64,000 bases of DNA, taken from NCBI GenBank assembly GCA_008508345.1, contig QNGE01000884.1:9418-73417 (forward strand). The letters are read 5' to 3'. Under the pieces are notes generated by a model, which was not told where the DNA came from, searched no databases, and saw nothing but the letters and a program-made list of their open reading frames with translations. The translations under genes and the position numbers were made by a program. Shown here piece after piece: positions 1 to 13,400 of this stretch. The stretch comes from Paragonimus westermani (taxonomy: Eukaryota; Platyhelminthes; Trematoda; Plagiorchiida; Troglotrematidae). Every line of letters begins with the position of its first letter. Position 1 is the first letter of the stretch.

Positions 1-146
1 TTATCCTCACTCGCTTATTGATTTTCCACCCCTCAAATCGATTGTTTTAAAAAAGCCCACCCGTGTTATTGTAAGTTTGGTACTGATGAGTCAATACGAA
101 ATGCTTGCAACTACCAGTTTTCATGTTCTATCTACTCTGTTCAAAT
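1..146 (+). mobile_element. 3' end of a Penelope-like element (PLE)
   Basis: This stretch matches 51507-51653 over nearly its whole length, with scattered substitutions. There the same sequence directly follows a PLE endonuclease reading frame. It is therefore the 3' untranslated end of a second PLE copy whose body lies left of the window. It carries a hammerhead-like motif at 77-117. Confidence 0.75.
77..117 (+). ncRNA. Hammerhead ribozyme motif of PLE 3' end, one core base changed
   Basis: Stem I is TTGGTA/TACCAG, the core is CTGATGA, stem II is GT/AC around CAAT, then GAAA, and stem III is TGC/GCA around TT. The base before the cleavage position is A instead of the required U (GCAAC where the 51 kb copy has GCATC), so self-cleavage is probably impaired. 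Confidence 0.6.
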
Positions 147-1274
147 TTTAAAAATGTCTGTAAAAACCCGTTAGCTTGAAAGCAGCACAAATATGTACAT
201 CGCGATTCGTGGAGACAGCAGTCTGGTATATTTACAATTAGGTGATCGAAATTTCTGCAAAAACTTACAACTAAAAAACCAAATTTCTGTTCTTTTTTCG
301 TGAAATTCGTGAGGTTCTGCTACTGAGAACCTGAGAGCAGTCTCTATAACTTTTGACTGCAGTTGTGAACTGAATAATTTACATATGATTGATTAACATA
401 GGCTGCTTGGCTAATCAGGTTAACAAACTTATTCTAACTGGTTTTGTGGCATAAAACTACTAGGAGAAAGTGACCACGCACAGTGCCTGGAATTAAATTT
501 CATTGGGAGGAAGTGTAACAGAACCGTCTCCGGGGATCGAAACGACTGTTCCGCAGTTGTTTCCTTAATTCAATAAACTCCTCACCTGACAATTAGGCAA
601 TTTCAGTTTCAACTATCGTCCCACGGGGTTAGATTTATCATCGATCAGTTCAGATATAAAATCTTGAAAATCTAAAACATTGTCCGTCTCTTTGAGTTAA
701 CTTGTGCAAGTTGATACTATATTCTCAAACTTCCTGAATCCAATACCGCCTATCATGTTAAGTATGATGCTTCCCGATAAGCACACTCACGTGATCACAT
801 TAAAATCTCTGTTTTACTTTGAGATCACTCATGGCCATACAGTCAATGAATAAAACAGTGCGGAATAAACGTTTCAAGACGATTTGTTAACAGTTCATAT
901 AAGAGATGAGTAGTTTCAAAACTAGTCGAGGCCTACTATATCATGGTTGCATGCAGAAAGGTCGCCTAGTTCGGATGGTGTACACATAGATAGCAGTACA
1001 CGAACATGAATGGCTGCGTGCAAAGACAGACGCGACGAGGGGCGTAGTGAATTTTGGGTGTTAAACGGGTAACTGTTCAGAATATAACCATAACGTCTGC
1101 CTGTATGCTTCTGTGTGTTGAATGCGTAAATAACTCTGAACGCAGTAAACAGAAGCGTGAACAAAAAACAACAAGGGGGTCAAGTCAACCGATGGACAAA
1201 GTGGCAAGGGGGAATGGAATGGTGGAGAACAAGTGAAACTGACCACGTGATCGCGGATAGGTACATATGCCTGT
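147..1274. other. Downstream flank of synaptotagmin; nothing recognised
   Basis: No coding similarity or repeat shared with the rest of the window was seen. Any synaptotagmin 3' UTR would lie in its right part. Small open frames here on both strands have no recognisable product. Confidence 0.4.
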
Positions 1275-1460
1275 TCAGCTCTTCTCGGGCATTTCTTGCA
1301 AAGTGTGCCATTGAGCAATCGGTCTACGGGGATTGCTTAGCATGTCGGACCAGTGACGTAAGGCAGCCCCGGTAGCGTTACATCCAAGAACCACACGACC
1401 TATAGGTTCCGAGGTGCCGATTCGATCATAGTCTACCACGGTGACGATTAGATGAACTTT
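1275..1460 (-). CDS. Synaptotagmin last coding exon: C2B C-terminal half, with stop
   Basis: The acceptor TTTAG precedes AAAGTT in phase 0, and the exon reads 61 codons to a TGA at 1275-1277. It encodes the last C2B strands: [10 protein letters not shown], then the conserved LRHWSDML and [10 protein letters not shown] segments, then a short tail EMPEKS. The third Ca2+ loop has two Asp, and Glu in TSEP where vertebrate Syt1 has Asp; as I recall, Drosophila Syt1 also has Glu there. No AATAAA was found on this strand between the stop and the window edge, so the 3' UTR either uses a variant signal or runs out of the window. Confidence 0.96.
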   Translation of the reverse strand, partial: KVHLIVTVVDYDRIGTSEPIGRVVLGCNATGAALRHWSDMLSNPRRPIAQWHTLQEMPEKS

Positions 1461-4400
1461 CTAAATGTACGTACAAATACAGAGAAGAATTATGGAACGC
1501 TTCGGGAATTTTTCATTAGAATTTACGGGGGTATACTAATAATGCTTTCAATATATAATAATTACTGATGAGTAGTCGGGAATTTGGTTCATTTTCAAGT
1601 TGACCATCACTCATATGTGATTGCAGCCTTCGCATTCAGATAGACAGTCCAGCCAGCCTCTTTCAAAAGGAAGCATTAGACTCGAGTTTCGCTCTCATTG
1701 GAGCTCGTCAGTAATGCATATCCTTGATCACTGCTCAGGAGCGAGAGTGGTTGAGCGTTCAGATTTGATAATTCGGTCACGCCAGATGTGAGGTCAATGG
1801 CGCAGTGGTTAACACGATTGCCTCATGATTGGAATGGCCGGAGTTCAAATCCCGGCCGTGGCAAGGATATGCACTACTGACTAGCTCTAATGAGAGCGAG
1901 ACTCGAGTCTAGTGCTTCTTTTCAAAAGAGGCTGGCTGGAAAGTCTATCTGAATGCGAAGGCTGCAATCAAATGTGAGTGATGGTCAACTTGAACATAAT
2001 TATTGGATAATTCCCAGGCTAAAAGTTGCAAAACTGTTTCCCCCGAAATTTTTAGTCAGAGGTGTTAATCGTAAAGATAAACCTTATGAACGTTTTAAGT
2101 GTTCAAGTCCTTCGAAGACCGCGAAATTAATCGAAGTCCCACGTAAGATCAACGGGATAACGGATAAATCTAAAAAGTACATTTTGTTGACCACCGATAT
2201 TTCCTTCAGATTACTACAACCTTTGGGTAATTAGGTCTGGCGTGTATATCTCAGTTTCTGTGTACATGAAGCTCGTCTATAGGCACTTCATCTGCCGTTG
2301 CCCTTTCTACTCATTGATAAAGCAATCGAATAAATTTATAGTAGCCAGTTTACTTCAGTTTACAAAAAATGATCAGTTATACGGTTTGTCTAAATGCCAA
2401 ACCTACATCTGTGAACTATATATGCGATCTATTTAGGGAACGTGGTTTTATACAAGTTAACTGGAACAGTCCCTCACTTCCGACAAGTATTCAGTGATGA
2501 GCGTTTATCAATTATCACGCGAAATATGCACACATCATTGCCGTAAAGGACACATCAACTCAGTCGATATCAGACTCAAGTTTACGGACAGATTTAGCCC
2601 GTATATTTCATTGATATTTATCTCTATCATAATATAGTTCAAAAGATCCTTAGAAAAATTGCGGATTAGAAAATGCTGAGCATGTTTCGTGTGTGTTAGA
2701 TGTTATTAAAAGAAATGATGGATAAGAAGATCGAGTATGTTGCAGAAGGTCAGCAATAAAGAGAATTTGAGGAAAAAAGTCGAACGATAATGAGGGAATA
2801 TAAAGCCAACCACTATCTAACAATTAACATATAGTAGAAAACGGCTAACCTATATCAGTAGTAGGCAGTTAAGTGCATTCCCATCCGACGGCAATGGTGC
2901 TACTGAGCAAATCAGCTAAGTGCTCAGTTTGGCGTCCGGGATGTGTGCGTCAATTCCGCGTTGTATTCAATCACCGATAACGGCAGACTCCAGAGTGGGT
3001 ACATCTTGCCGCTAAAGGAGCGTATTGTGCGAGCCAATTGTCTCGTTCGTTACAGCATCAGGGAGCTACATCTGAGGCAATTATTATCGCCGGTCTCAAT
3101 TAATTTTCTTAAGAGATGTGATTGATGGAGTATACTGTATACTGAAAGTGATTCCTTGGACATGCCAACAGCTTATTGAGAACGCTGTAAACTTGCGCGA
3201 CCATTCTGACTACAGTGGAGTAAAGAACGCGGTATCGTAATCCGTTTTTTACCGTTTCGGTAGGAGTAATGTCTTTTACGAAATAAGGACCACAGGCTTG
3301 AATATTTAGCTGATGGTCGCGCAGTGGCCAGTGTAACATATCAGCGAATCAGTTCGAGTGCCACCGTCCAGGTTGGTTTTCTTGATCATTGGTGCACTCT
3401 GGGAGACAGACCAAGTTCACATGAGACAAGTGTGACCAAGCCGAATTCGCGAGTGGTGTTACTCCATTATTCGCTTCCTTGAATTCAACCTGAGGGAGTT
3501 GCACCGACTTACAGATGACTGTGTTAAGCTGGTGTCGTTTTTCTCTACTCCGGCTGTGAAATGTGTAGAAGTCACTCGTAACTTCCCACTTTCAATCATT
3601 GTACGATAGATTTTAGTGTCTGTAACAAATTGCTACAGCATTAAACTGACGGGCGCAAATAGAACAGATATCGAAGAGGTCTCGGTATATCACATCGTGT
3701 CACTTTGCTAGATACACAGGGGCAATTTGAAGAATCCTCATTTGCTTCGACAATAAAGCTGCGATCTTGGAAGTAACCGACGAGCAGCAGGAGTAGTGAG
3801 TTTGCTACACCACAATCACGAGGTTTCAAGCACAACATGCAAACAATGTTGGGATGTGTCGCTTATATCGCCTAAGGTCTGTCGGCTTGCCGACATTTTA
3901 CTGAAGGTCAAACGTTTTGCTCAAGCGCAAGTGAAGTGATCGGGTCGCATTCCTATTTCCCTGAATGTAACCATTCTGCAGTTACTGACATTGGAAATCG
4001 GACATTTTATGAAAAGCACTTGTAATCTATGTCGTCTCCCCGGAGGTTGGTTGTGCATTTTATGTACATTTACACTTTCCCCATATGTTATATTTATCGG
4101 TCAGCGCTTTTTACTGTTCGCCTTCACAGCTTTACAACTCATTATCAAAATACTTGACGCTCCTTTTTACAGTCGCCGCTTACTTTAGCTTTTTCAAAAC
4201 CTTTGGACACGCGGAGTATTTGCGGACAGTGTCATTCCTCAAGTTTAGTCTCTTCAACATTCAGCTTATCCTTTTATATGGTGAATTAACTTGCTAAATA
4301 TTTGTCTAGTACACCTTATTGCGGTGCGGGAACAAACAAATCCAAAATCTGGTATCCTCCTTTACACCGTAAAACTAAGCTATTTATCAAAGTTTAAAAC

Positions 4401-7400
4401 AACCTATGTCCAACTCGTGTGACCGTTGTCACCTGTTGTACACCGGCGAAAAATTTCATTGATTGTCTGTTTATATCATCTGGTGTACAGTTGGACGAAT
4501 AACCGAACGTTAAAATGTTCTAAAACGCCTCATATACTTCGTTCTGAGCAGTTGGGTTCAGCAACAGTGGGGCGGAACTGTTCTAACACGAGCTTCTCAA
4601 TTGATATGGATATGGAAATAGCTTAGAAGATACAACCCTGAAAAATCGGTTTATTGCCTCGCCGTTGTTAATGCACTATCCTAAGTACACGAATAGTTTC
4701 ACATAATCAGCCCTCAGATTGAACATTCGTAACCATACGGATGAATCTATTTAATCCCGGTTACTGTGTCGACCCTCAGAAACCAGTAGAGCTGGAATCA
4801 TAGAACATTGCTGAAGTACACAATTCAGTGTCAAAATTAATCGCGTTGTGTTTAGATAACTGCTGGCAAGGACTGTGGAACAGTTTATTATCGTCGTTGT
4901 ATGACAGGTAGTTTCGTTGTGAGTAGTATACTACTCTCAAGTAGTGTATTACCCACAGGCGACATTCAGGAACAAAAGGACAAACCCCGAGCACGACGGA
5001 CAAGAAGAGACTATCGGAACAGTGTGCACATACTTTGTGAGAACTTTCGTCAAGGCGAATGACAACGTACCGTCACCCAATGTATGTGAGTGCATGTCTG
5101 TCGTGCAAATGAGTGTACGCGTTTGTGGTTTAGTTTTTGATATGACCTGTACGGAAGTTTGCGCAAGAGACCAACTTGTTGGCCAAGCTTCTTTTGCCGA
5201 CACAACAGTCAACATCCTCATCCTCATTTTCACGAGCATCATCACAGATGACTATAGATCACTGGTTGAAACTTATACTCAGCTGCCGTACAATAATGGA
5301 GGGGGACGCAAAATCCTTAACAGAGGATCAATAGTTAAAACGGATGGTGCACATATTCTGCAACTGATCGAACCGAAGTGTACTTTTAAGTGAGACGCCG
5401 TATCTCTGTTTAAATTGCTCCGCACCATTGATAGCAGCTACCTTGAGGACAGCTGAGCTAAACAGTGGCTGTATTCACTTCAATGAGCCTCGTTGGTTAC
5501 CATCTCATCCTGCGCTTCCAGTTGCTCTGGGCCACTAAAGCCCCAACTCCACATGAAAACCCGACTTATTGTAATTGACGAACTGGCAGCTGTCTTTGTT
5601 TTCCTACGCCAGTTCATCCTTTGGCTACCTCTCCCACAGGCTTGCTGGCTGCAACCTCATCAAACAGTGTTTGGTACATCATAGGGCTAGCTAGCATGGC
5701 CTACTGTGTCAAATCCCCGCATACCTGAAGCCCAAAGGACCAAACTCGATTATCGTTCATTGTCGTTCATTGTCTTTACCCTACCGTTCCTCGCTCATTG
5801 ACATCATTCAAAGCGATCGATGGAACTCAGACATGGTTGACCAACCAGATGATGACGATTACGTTTTCTGTAATAGTTGACATATTTTCGATGCTACGTA
5901 CTAATATGGCTTCTACAATCGTCATGTATATGCAAGACATGCTTCTTTCCCAACCATTGTCCTGCTGTTGGAGGTGAGAGCCAGCATTTCACTCGCTTTA
6001 TTTCCGTAGCTAGAGTTGAGGCTGCCTAAGAGCCCCAAGCAGTCAGCAACCTGTTTTACACGGTTACTTCACAGTCAATCTACAACTGTTTCACAAAACA
6101 ACTGTCTACTTGAAACCGGTTGAAGGAGGCCAGTAGAACAACGGTAATTGGATCGAAGCGACCAGCCTTGCTGTTACAAGTTTCGAAAACTACGACAGTT
6201 GTTTTGTACAGTTAACATACCTCCGAAAGCTTGGGTTTTGTACATATAATCCTACAGCAATCGTAACACTGGCCTGGCAACTCGAAGCTGCTTGACTGCG
6301 CCCAGCCTGAGTCTGTAACTTAGAGGCAAACAGAACTGATGTTACAACGACGGTCAGGATATTAAAACCCCAATGTATTCTTAGTGAAATATCCAATTAA
6401 ATTTCGTTTGTAGTGTGCATTGTTGAATGCGATCACAGGCGCTAGTGCAAACTCTCAAGCAGGTCATTAAAGTGGATCGTTCCAGGGAACATGAGAGTGA
6501 TTTGTCAAAAGACTAGTTGAGATCTGTACCTTTGGCAGAATTCAGGAGATTATTAACTACAAGATGCATCAGTAAACTAGGTCTGAAATTATTGCTCAGC
6601 AAACATGAAGAATTAAACACACTTGGGTTGTTGCACGATTGTGGGGGCTGCAACTCCAACAAGTTTTGGGACATTTTATTAATGTGACTCGATAGGATAG
6701 TGCTTAAAACAGAGGTTAAGTGGTTGTTGAAGAATACAATGACAATACTGTTCAGTTTTACTTGGCATTGTGAATCGATATGGAAAAAAATGAACATTCT
6801 CAGAACGGCTTAGTTAGTCTTCTGCTTCAGTTGATCATGTTGCACAACGGGCAGTAATGTGCAACACTTAAGAAAAGTTAGCCAAATAGCTGTAAGTCAC
6901 GTGACCGCGACCCACCGTTCTGGTAAATAAGTGCCTGAACTACCATTCCGTGGTGGCCTAACAGGCTTTTGCGTGTAATTTGTGTGGTCGAGCCCGCTGC
7001 GTTTGTGGTATTGCTGAGTCCAAATGCGGTTGGGAAAAACAGCTTACTACTTCGCTGCTGGCATCTGAAATCACTTCACACAAATACACTGCAAAAAATG
7101 TTCCACAGATATTCCAGTAAACGACAAATGTGGGAATGAACGGCTCAAGTATGGTGCCTTCACTTTTCTGATGAGCTATGATTTTTGCTTTGACTTCATT
7201 GTACTCCTATCCGGTGCTCAGCTAAATGGTATACACACTTTGGTTTCCGAAATTGTTCCGGTTTAGTCCGATTAAACTTAAATCTCAAGGACTTTTCTTT
7301 TCCATTTTAGTCGGATTAGTTGGATATTGGACAGTGTCTGCAACACTTTGGACAGTTTTCCAAAATGGTTCAAAAGTTGTTTATTCTGTAACTCAGTCTA

Positions 7401-10400
7401 CAAATTTCTCTGGTTACTGACAGTGTATGTGCAGTCGTTCGACGTATTTCCTTCTCATGTAAATAGGCGACTAACTCTTCAACAACAATTCTAACAAATA
7501 TCCTCTGTTTTGCAATCAAACTGCGAAATGACCTAAGAGGTTGGATGGGTTACTATGGTGATTATGGGAGGTAGGACCAAAAACGTTCATTTGAGGTCAA
7601 GCTGAAGAAGTGTGCTTATCGAAGTGCAATTTGTTGTGGTTAACTTTTCTGATGGCAATGGCGCTTTAAAAAGCCTTCGCGTTACTTCTGCTGAACATGG
7701 TTACAGTAAGTGTTCAGTTTGAAGCATTTACTGGATGATATGTGTACGTGTTTGTCAACCGATCTGATTGGTTATGAAGCATCACAAAATGTGATAATTA
7801 CCCCTGGTCTATTACGAAATTTTGATAACGGGAGTAACTACAGTGGACATTGGTTACCTTGCCTAAGGCACAGGATACGTTTCATTTAAGACCAATCGGA
7901 TTCTTCCACTGAGAGAGTATACATATCTAAGAAGGTTGAGTGAATCTGAATGACGAAGAAGGTAAACATCCATAAGCACGAGTGATAATACGGTGTAAAC
8001 TGGGAGTAAGATGCAATAGCCGGTCCGATCCGTCAGTTATCCACAACTTGACATCATGCGGAGCCTTAGTGCGGATCAGTCTTATTCCAGTTCCGATTGA
8101 GCACTCAGGACTGGATGAACAAATGCTGCGTGACCCATTTATGTCGATCAAATTTCGCATTCATCTGTGAACCATTCTTATACATGAATTCGTATTTTTT
8201 CCTCATATGGTCTAGTATCACGAAAAATCCGAGTTATTCCCGAAGCCTGATCAGTAGTATGAATAGGGGTTATATTGTTGCGCTGTTTCTAAGGTCACTC
8301 AGGGGTCTTTTCCTTGCCGCGTAATGGGAAAGTGAAATTATTTGAAATTCCTTATTCCGTGCCTTTACAAATGTCAGTGAAGTTCAATGAAAGAACTTCT
8401 CTTGGGATGGATACTTCTACTGTAAGTTACAAAAGCCACATTAAATGAGGAATCTTTTCACTGAATCTTGTAGCGGGAATTCTATTCTATATAAAGAAAG
8501 TAACTAGCACTCATGTTCTCCTTAGAAGATCAGAGATTTCATCGAGATTTGGATGAAACTTGGTATAAGGACACCATGTTTATAGGGTTTATTGGACGTA
8601 AGTGAATTTTTCATTGGGGTTTAGACAGAGTACTACATTTTAGTCAACGAAGATCTTTAACTATGGATAATGCTTAAACTCTGTTGAACGAAGGATGTGG
8701 CTAGGTGGTTTTTGACGCTCTGTTCGTTCCAGTCCAGACAGCCGCACATTATGTCAAACGCATTGAATTTGTTCAGACCGGTTGGACTTTCCCGCATGAT
8801 GCTTTCCAAGAAACCAGTTACGCACAGTGATTGGAGCGAGAGGTAGTTTCCGACTCGGTAATCATAGTTCACGCAACTCACAGGTAATAGCAGTCATCCA
8901 TCCAGTTAACATTTCTGACCCTTCCCTACAAGTGCGCTTCATTCATTCATCCACCTCGATAAACTTCCGTTGCGCTCAGTATGTTAATCGACAAACTGTA
9001 ACACAACTGTTGATCGACTGAAATACGAGAGATTAACCGATGAGTTGATTCCATCCCAGAAAGCCGATTGGATGACAGGCATTTCCATAAGACAAGCTGA
9101 CTGTGATTCATTTAATGTGCCAGTTACATTCTGTTTGGTGTCAGCTGTTCTGTTAACCACTAGAAGTAACTGCAAATCTTTCTGTTCACTCAAAGCAGGG
9201 ATATGTTTTTGAAAATACAGCAGGTCTAAACCAGGACAATGCAGTGTACTTAAATGTATTTGTAAGCTCCGGGCCGGATGACCGTTGACCTCATTCATTA
9301 TTTCGTCTAACAGTGTGTCTTCAACATAACATCTACTAAATTTCTTTCGAAATAATCTACCATTTAGTCAGGCAAATTCTGCTCTCGTGAATTATTATTT
9401 TTGAGTCCTTTCCCGATTACTTTCAGTCAGGGATCACATAGCTCCCTCTGTTGTAATAATTGTTGGCTCACTTTTGTCGCTTTTCATCGATATATCTCTA
9501 TTTTTATCTGGTCACTATGGGTTTTAACTTCTCCACATTGCAGGTAGAAACTGTCAGCCATCCAGTAAGTTCCCGTTGAACGGTGACACCAATTGCATTC
9601 GCTTTTGCACTGTGGGTCGATTAGCTAAGATCAGTAAGCCGGACACGGAGTGTAAGTGCATGCGTATGGATACGTGCATACAATCTCACCAAACAAATAG
9701 GGGAGGATACACTTCAATTAAGGCAGATGATGAACCCTCATCTAATGGGTAACCATTTTTGCCCACTAATTAAAAATGGCATCAAAAGGATGTAAATTGA
9801 TGGCCAATGTTTGGAAAATGACCTGAAAACGGTTGGTTGAACACGGGGAAGCTGTAGTCTAGGATGCCAAAATTGTGGATGGTTCACAACTCTCGATGCG
9901 AAATTAATAAATGATTTTCGGGATATCACAGTCAGTCAGAAACAGGTACTCATGATAACAAACTGAAAAAACAGAATGTCTGCAAGGGGCAGCATCGGAT
10001 TTTTCATGCAAAAACACTTGAGTAGCAAATGTGCAAAGAACGATGAGCAAGAGTACAACAAATAGTAATCTAAAGAGATCCTGTAAAATTGAAATCTCTC
10101 AGCACTTGTGTGGTTCCGTGTAGTTAGTCTGGGCGGGAATTGTCTCTTTTGTAGCTCTGGCACCTACCTGATCTGTTCACAGGACGATACACACTCCATC
10201 TTATTGGTTGTTAAAATTCGTACGCGTATGCACATGACTCGCGTCTGTATAAATAAATAATCATAAACCGGATGATACGGAATTGCTGTACTCAGGCCGA
10301 AACGTGGCCTTGGTGGGGTGGCGTGTAGTCACTGAACGTATGGGTTAGTCCAACCTAACCGTCGCCTACATAAATGGATGATATTTTCAGATAAATTTGG

Positions 10401-13400
10401 TTCGTTTAAGGTACTATGGAGTTGTTACTGTCTCACTAAGATCTGTTTGTGAGAAAATGTTTATCGTAGAGTTCAGACACTTTAGTGGACCACAGTTTCA
10501 TGTACCTAGTGTCTAATGAAAGGATCAAGACAAGTGAAGTGTGTGAACCGAGCGACGCGTCATCGGTGTACTTGATTTTCCGGAATCGGACTTTGGGTAT
10601 TTTCACATAAGTAGCAGAGCAAAAGAAGGACATATGTTGTGTTACGTCAATATTTCGTTTACACTTATCAGTCACAAACGCAAATCACGTCAGTTGTATA
10701 CATCATGCACACAAGAACAAACAAGGATTACGTATGTATATAAGCATACCAAGTATGTTTGATCAAGACTATGGAAGCTCGATAAGTTGCCTCAATCACT
10801 TTTATGCATGTAACATCTGTTGGTAAGTTCGGTTAAGCAACGGTGGGCAGAAAGCCAGTGAATTTGGGTTTCGATTGCGCGACAATATCCTGAGTAAGCT
10901 TATTGGGCAAATTTTGTTGCCCGTTGTCATCAGGTGTTTAGCCATCGATGACGATGGATTTCCTGCAGTCGGTTCACCTAGTTGGGACTGTTGCGTCGCC
11001 AATTGTCAAGTAAGTAGCAGTTCGCTTCTCACATCGCTAGTTCTTTGTCTGACATACATCAAACACTGGATTCGTAGCTCTGAGTTTGCAGCCCAATATG
11101 CATCCTGTTATATCCTTTTAGATGTTTCCGATAACCAAAGTGAGAATCCACGAATAATTAGGGAGGAAGATGATGAAACACATTTGGGAATTTGTTGCTG
11201 AAAACATATTTTTGTGACGGGATGATCAACAGATAATCGGTACTTGTAAATAGTATCGTAAATTTGTCTAGAGACGATTTCTCAAACTACCGTCGGGTAT
11301 GGCGAGAACTCACTATAGGTCGTCAGAAATCTGAAGATTAATTACGGAAATCCATTAAAGATAGCTCAGTTTTCCAGAAGTAAATTCCTATTTCACTTGA
11401 TCATGCGTCAACATACGTTTTGGTTAAAGATTGTGAAGCTTAAATGAATTAGGAACTACACATTGAAAGGTCACCCTCCTCTAACGGACACCGCTTCAAC
11501 TAACCTGTTTGGGTAGACCATTTGAGAACTAACTTCTGTTGTTCTGTTGCGAGTGAAGTTTATTAGGATTGAGCAAAATTGAATATTCTGATGGACGTTT
11601 AGTTTTAAATTACACGGCAACTATGTGGTATCGATTTCTATCCACCCCTACATAATATTGTTATCACCGTGAATTTGGTTAATGAGCCACTTGCATTAGT
11701 TTTTGAGTGCATCTTGATAAGTTTCACCGTTAGAAGATATTGGAAACATTGATGAGGTAATTTACCAATTTACCTGAACAAACAACCTGTTGACTCCAAA
11801 AGTATTTTGTCTGTCAGAACACTCAGATTAATATTTTCTCTTGTAATTATATCAGTAACAGTTGACCGCAAATAGGTAACATACAAAAATGAAAACATTC
11901 GCTCACGAACACAGAAAACCTCGTTGACATTAGCCATCACAGATGTACCTCCCAACTGAGGTCATTGAGGTATTTACAAACATGTAATGGCTGTGCAGAA
12001 TTCCCCTTCTAGCTCAATCGTACGTAAAAAGGACCGGAAATTTGCAAGGGCCTCGTAAAAACTTAATTACTGTTCAAACTGGAACTAAAGAACTACAACT
12101 AATATGTTTTTTTACCGTTCTTACCCGATAATCTGATTTTGTTCAAGGAATACACGGGTTGTTCGCAATCGTTCTAACTTAACTGTTGTGTACACATTTT
12201 TACAAAGCATATGAGCGGAAAATTGTTTACTACGCAACTTTTTCTACAGCGATAGGTGATTTTTTTTCTGTTTTGCGTATACCCACCTTTTGAGTCATGT
12301 TATACTTTGTAACCCTTAAAAATCAAATCTGTTTAACTAACCCAAACCATCTTGTCTCATGAGTATATTTCTAGAATGTGTACAAGAGAATAGCCCGGAA
12401 GAGAAGGCGATTTGTACGTTATGCAGTACGACACAAACCATCACGTTGTTCATCTTGCTCATCGGTCGCACACAAACTACGTTTCGGCGATCCACGCTCC
12501 AGTACACAAAGTACTTCGGTGAATGACTGGGTACAATTCGGCAGGCACACTAATCTGTTCCACTCTTGAAAAGTTTTCGGCGTCCTCGACTCAGTCGAGG
12601 ATAAGGTTGATGTGCATCAGTCCGATCTAAGTCCTGAAGTGCCAGCAAAACCCCGTAGAGCAAGAAAGGGTCATTATGTGGTAGAAGGGAGTAGTGGTAG
12701 ATAGATAAATTACGTTCAGAACTCAGTTGGTGGACTATTTAAGTAAACCGCGGTTGGTACTGTTTTCTTTTTTCTCATTTCAAGCTCATGGAAGTGTACT
12801 TTATGTCTAACTGGGAAGTTAGTTGAACAGGACGGCTACCTCTGTGCTATCTACTGCCTAATGTACTATTGGCGTTGTTCCCCCACTTCCAACTTTGTGA
12901 GTACTTCACGTACAAACACTTCATTTCAGAATGAGTTTTGGAGTTTTGAAATGGAATATAGCATTTATTTGTAATGCGTTGAGTTTCAGTTACTGTACAC
13001 AGACGCGCCAATGTAAACCCACCTGTTCAACACCATCAGCCTATCGACAGTAAACAGTTTGAAGCGCGGCGAGCATTGCTGCGTAAACATAGAGGAACAT
13101 GTAATTTGGGACCGGGTATTTTGGTGTCCAACAAAACGCAACTCGACTTCTGAAACATGCTAAAAAGTAAGACAAGACGATCCGAATCCGCGATGCACAG
13201 CGAAAAGATCTCCTCTTCAGGTGTTCTGGAGAGGCCGTCCGTTTAACCTAGAATGTCTCCTACTTCCTAGTTAACCTTGCTCAGGTAAACACCAAGCAGG
13301 AGAGAAAATTGCTAAATGTCTAATGAACAAAAACGTGAGTTTTTTGTTAAATCTATGAAACAGTGAGACAGGAGGACTTACACAGGCATAAATTTAGCCG

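Larger units (their letters stand above)
1594..1994. repeat. 133 bp-arm inverted repeat formed by two SINE copies
   Basis: Arms 1594-1726 and 1862-1994 are reverse complements with few mismatches, separated by 135 nt. The right part of the spacer is the tRNA head of the plus-strand copy; the left part is not SINE-like. A transcript would form a long double-stranded hairpin. Confidence 0.85.

Noticed and set aside
1561..1590. CTGATGAGTAGTCGGGAA at the SINE tail, read as a hammerhead core
   Set aside because: There is no GAAA block after a stem II and no stem I pairing; the similarity to the core heptamer is coincidental.
5493..5684. Plus-strand frame with a hydrophobic stretch
   Set aside because: Composition and neighbouring stops do not support a gene; it might be part of an uncharacterised repeat, but no second copy is in the window.
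8984..9298. 104-codon minus-strand frame
   Set aside because: No family motif and no exon-like borders; treated as chance.
10270..10310. GGCCGAAACGTGGCC, considered as a hammerhead or PLE end
   Set aside because: It has no CTGANGA block at a suitable distance. The local GGCC...GGCC pairing is short and unremarkable.
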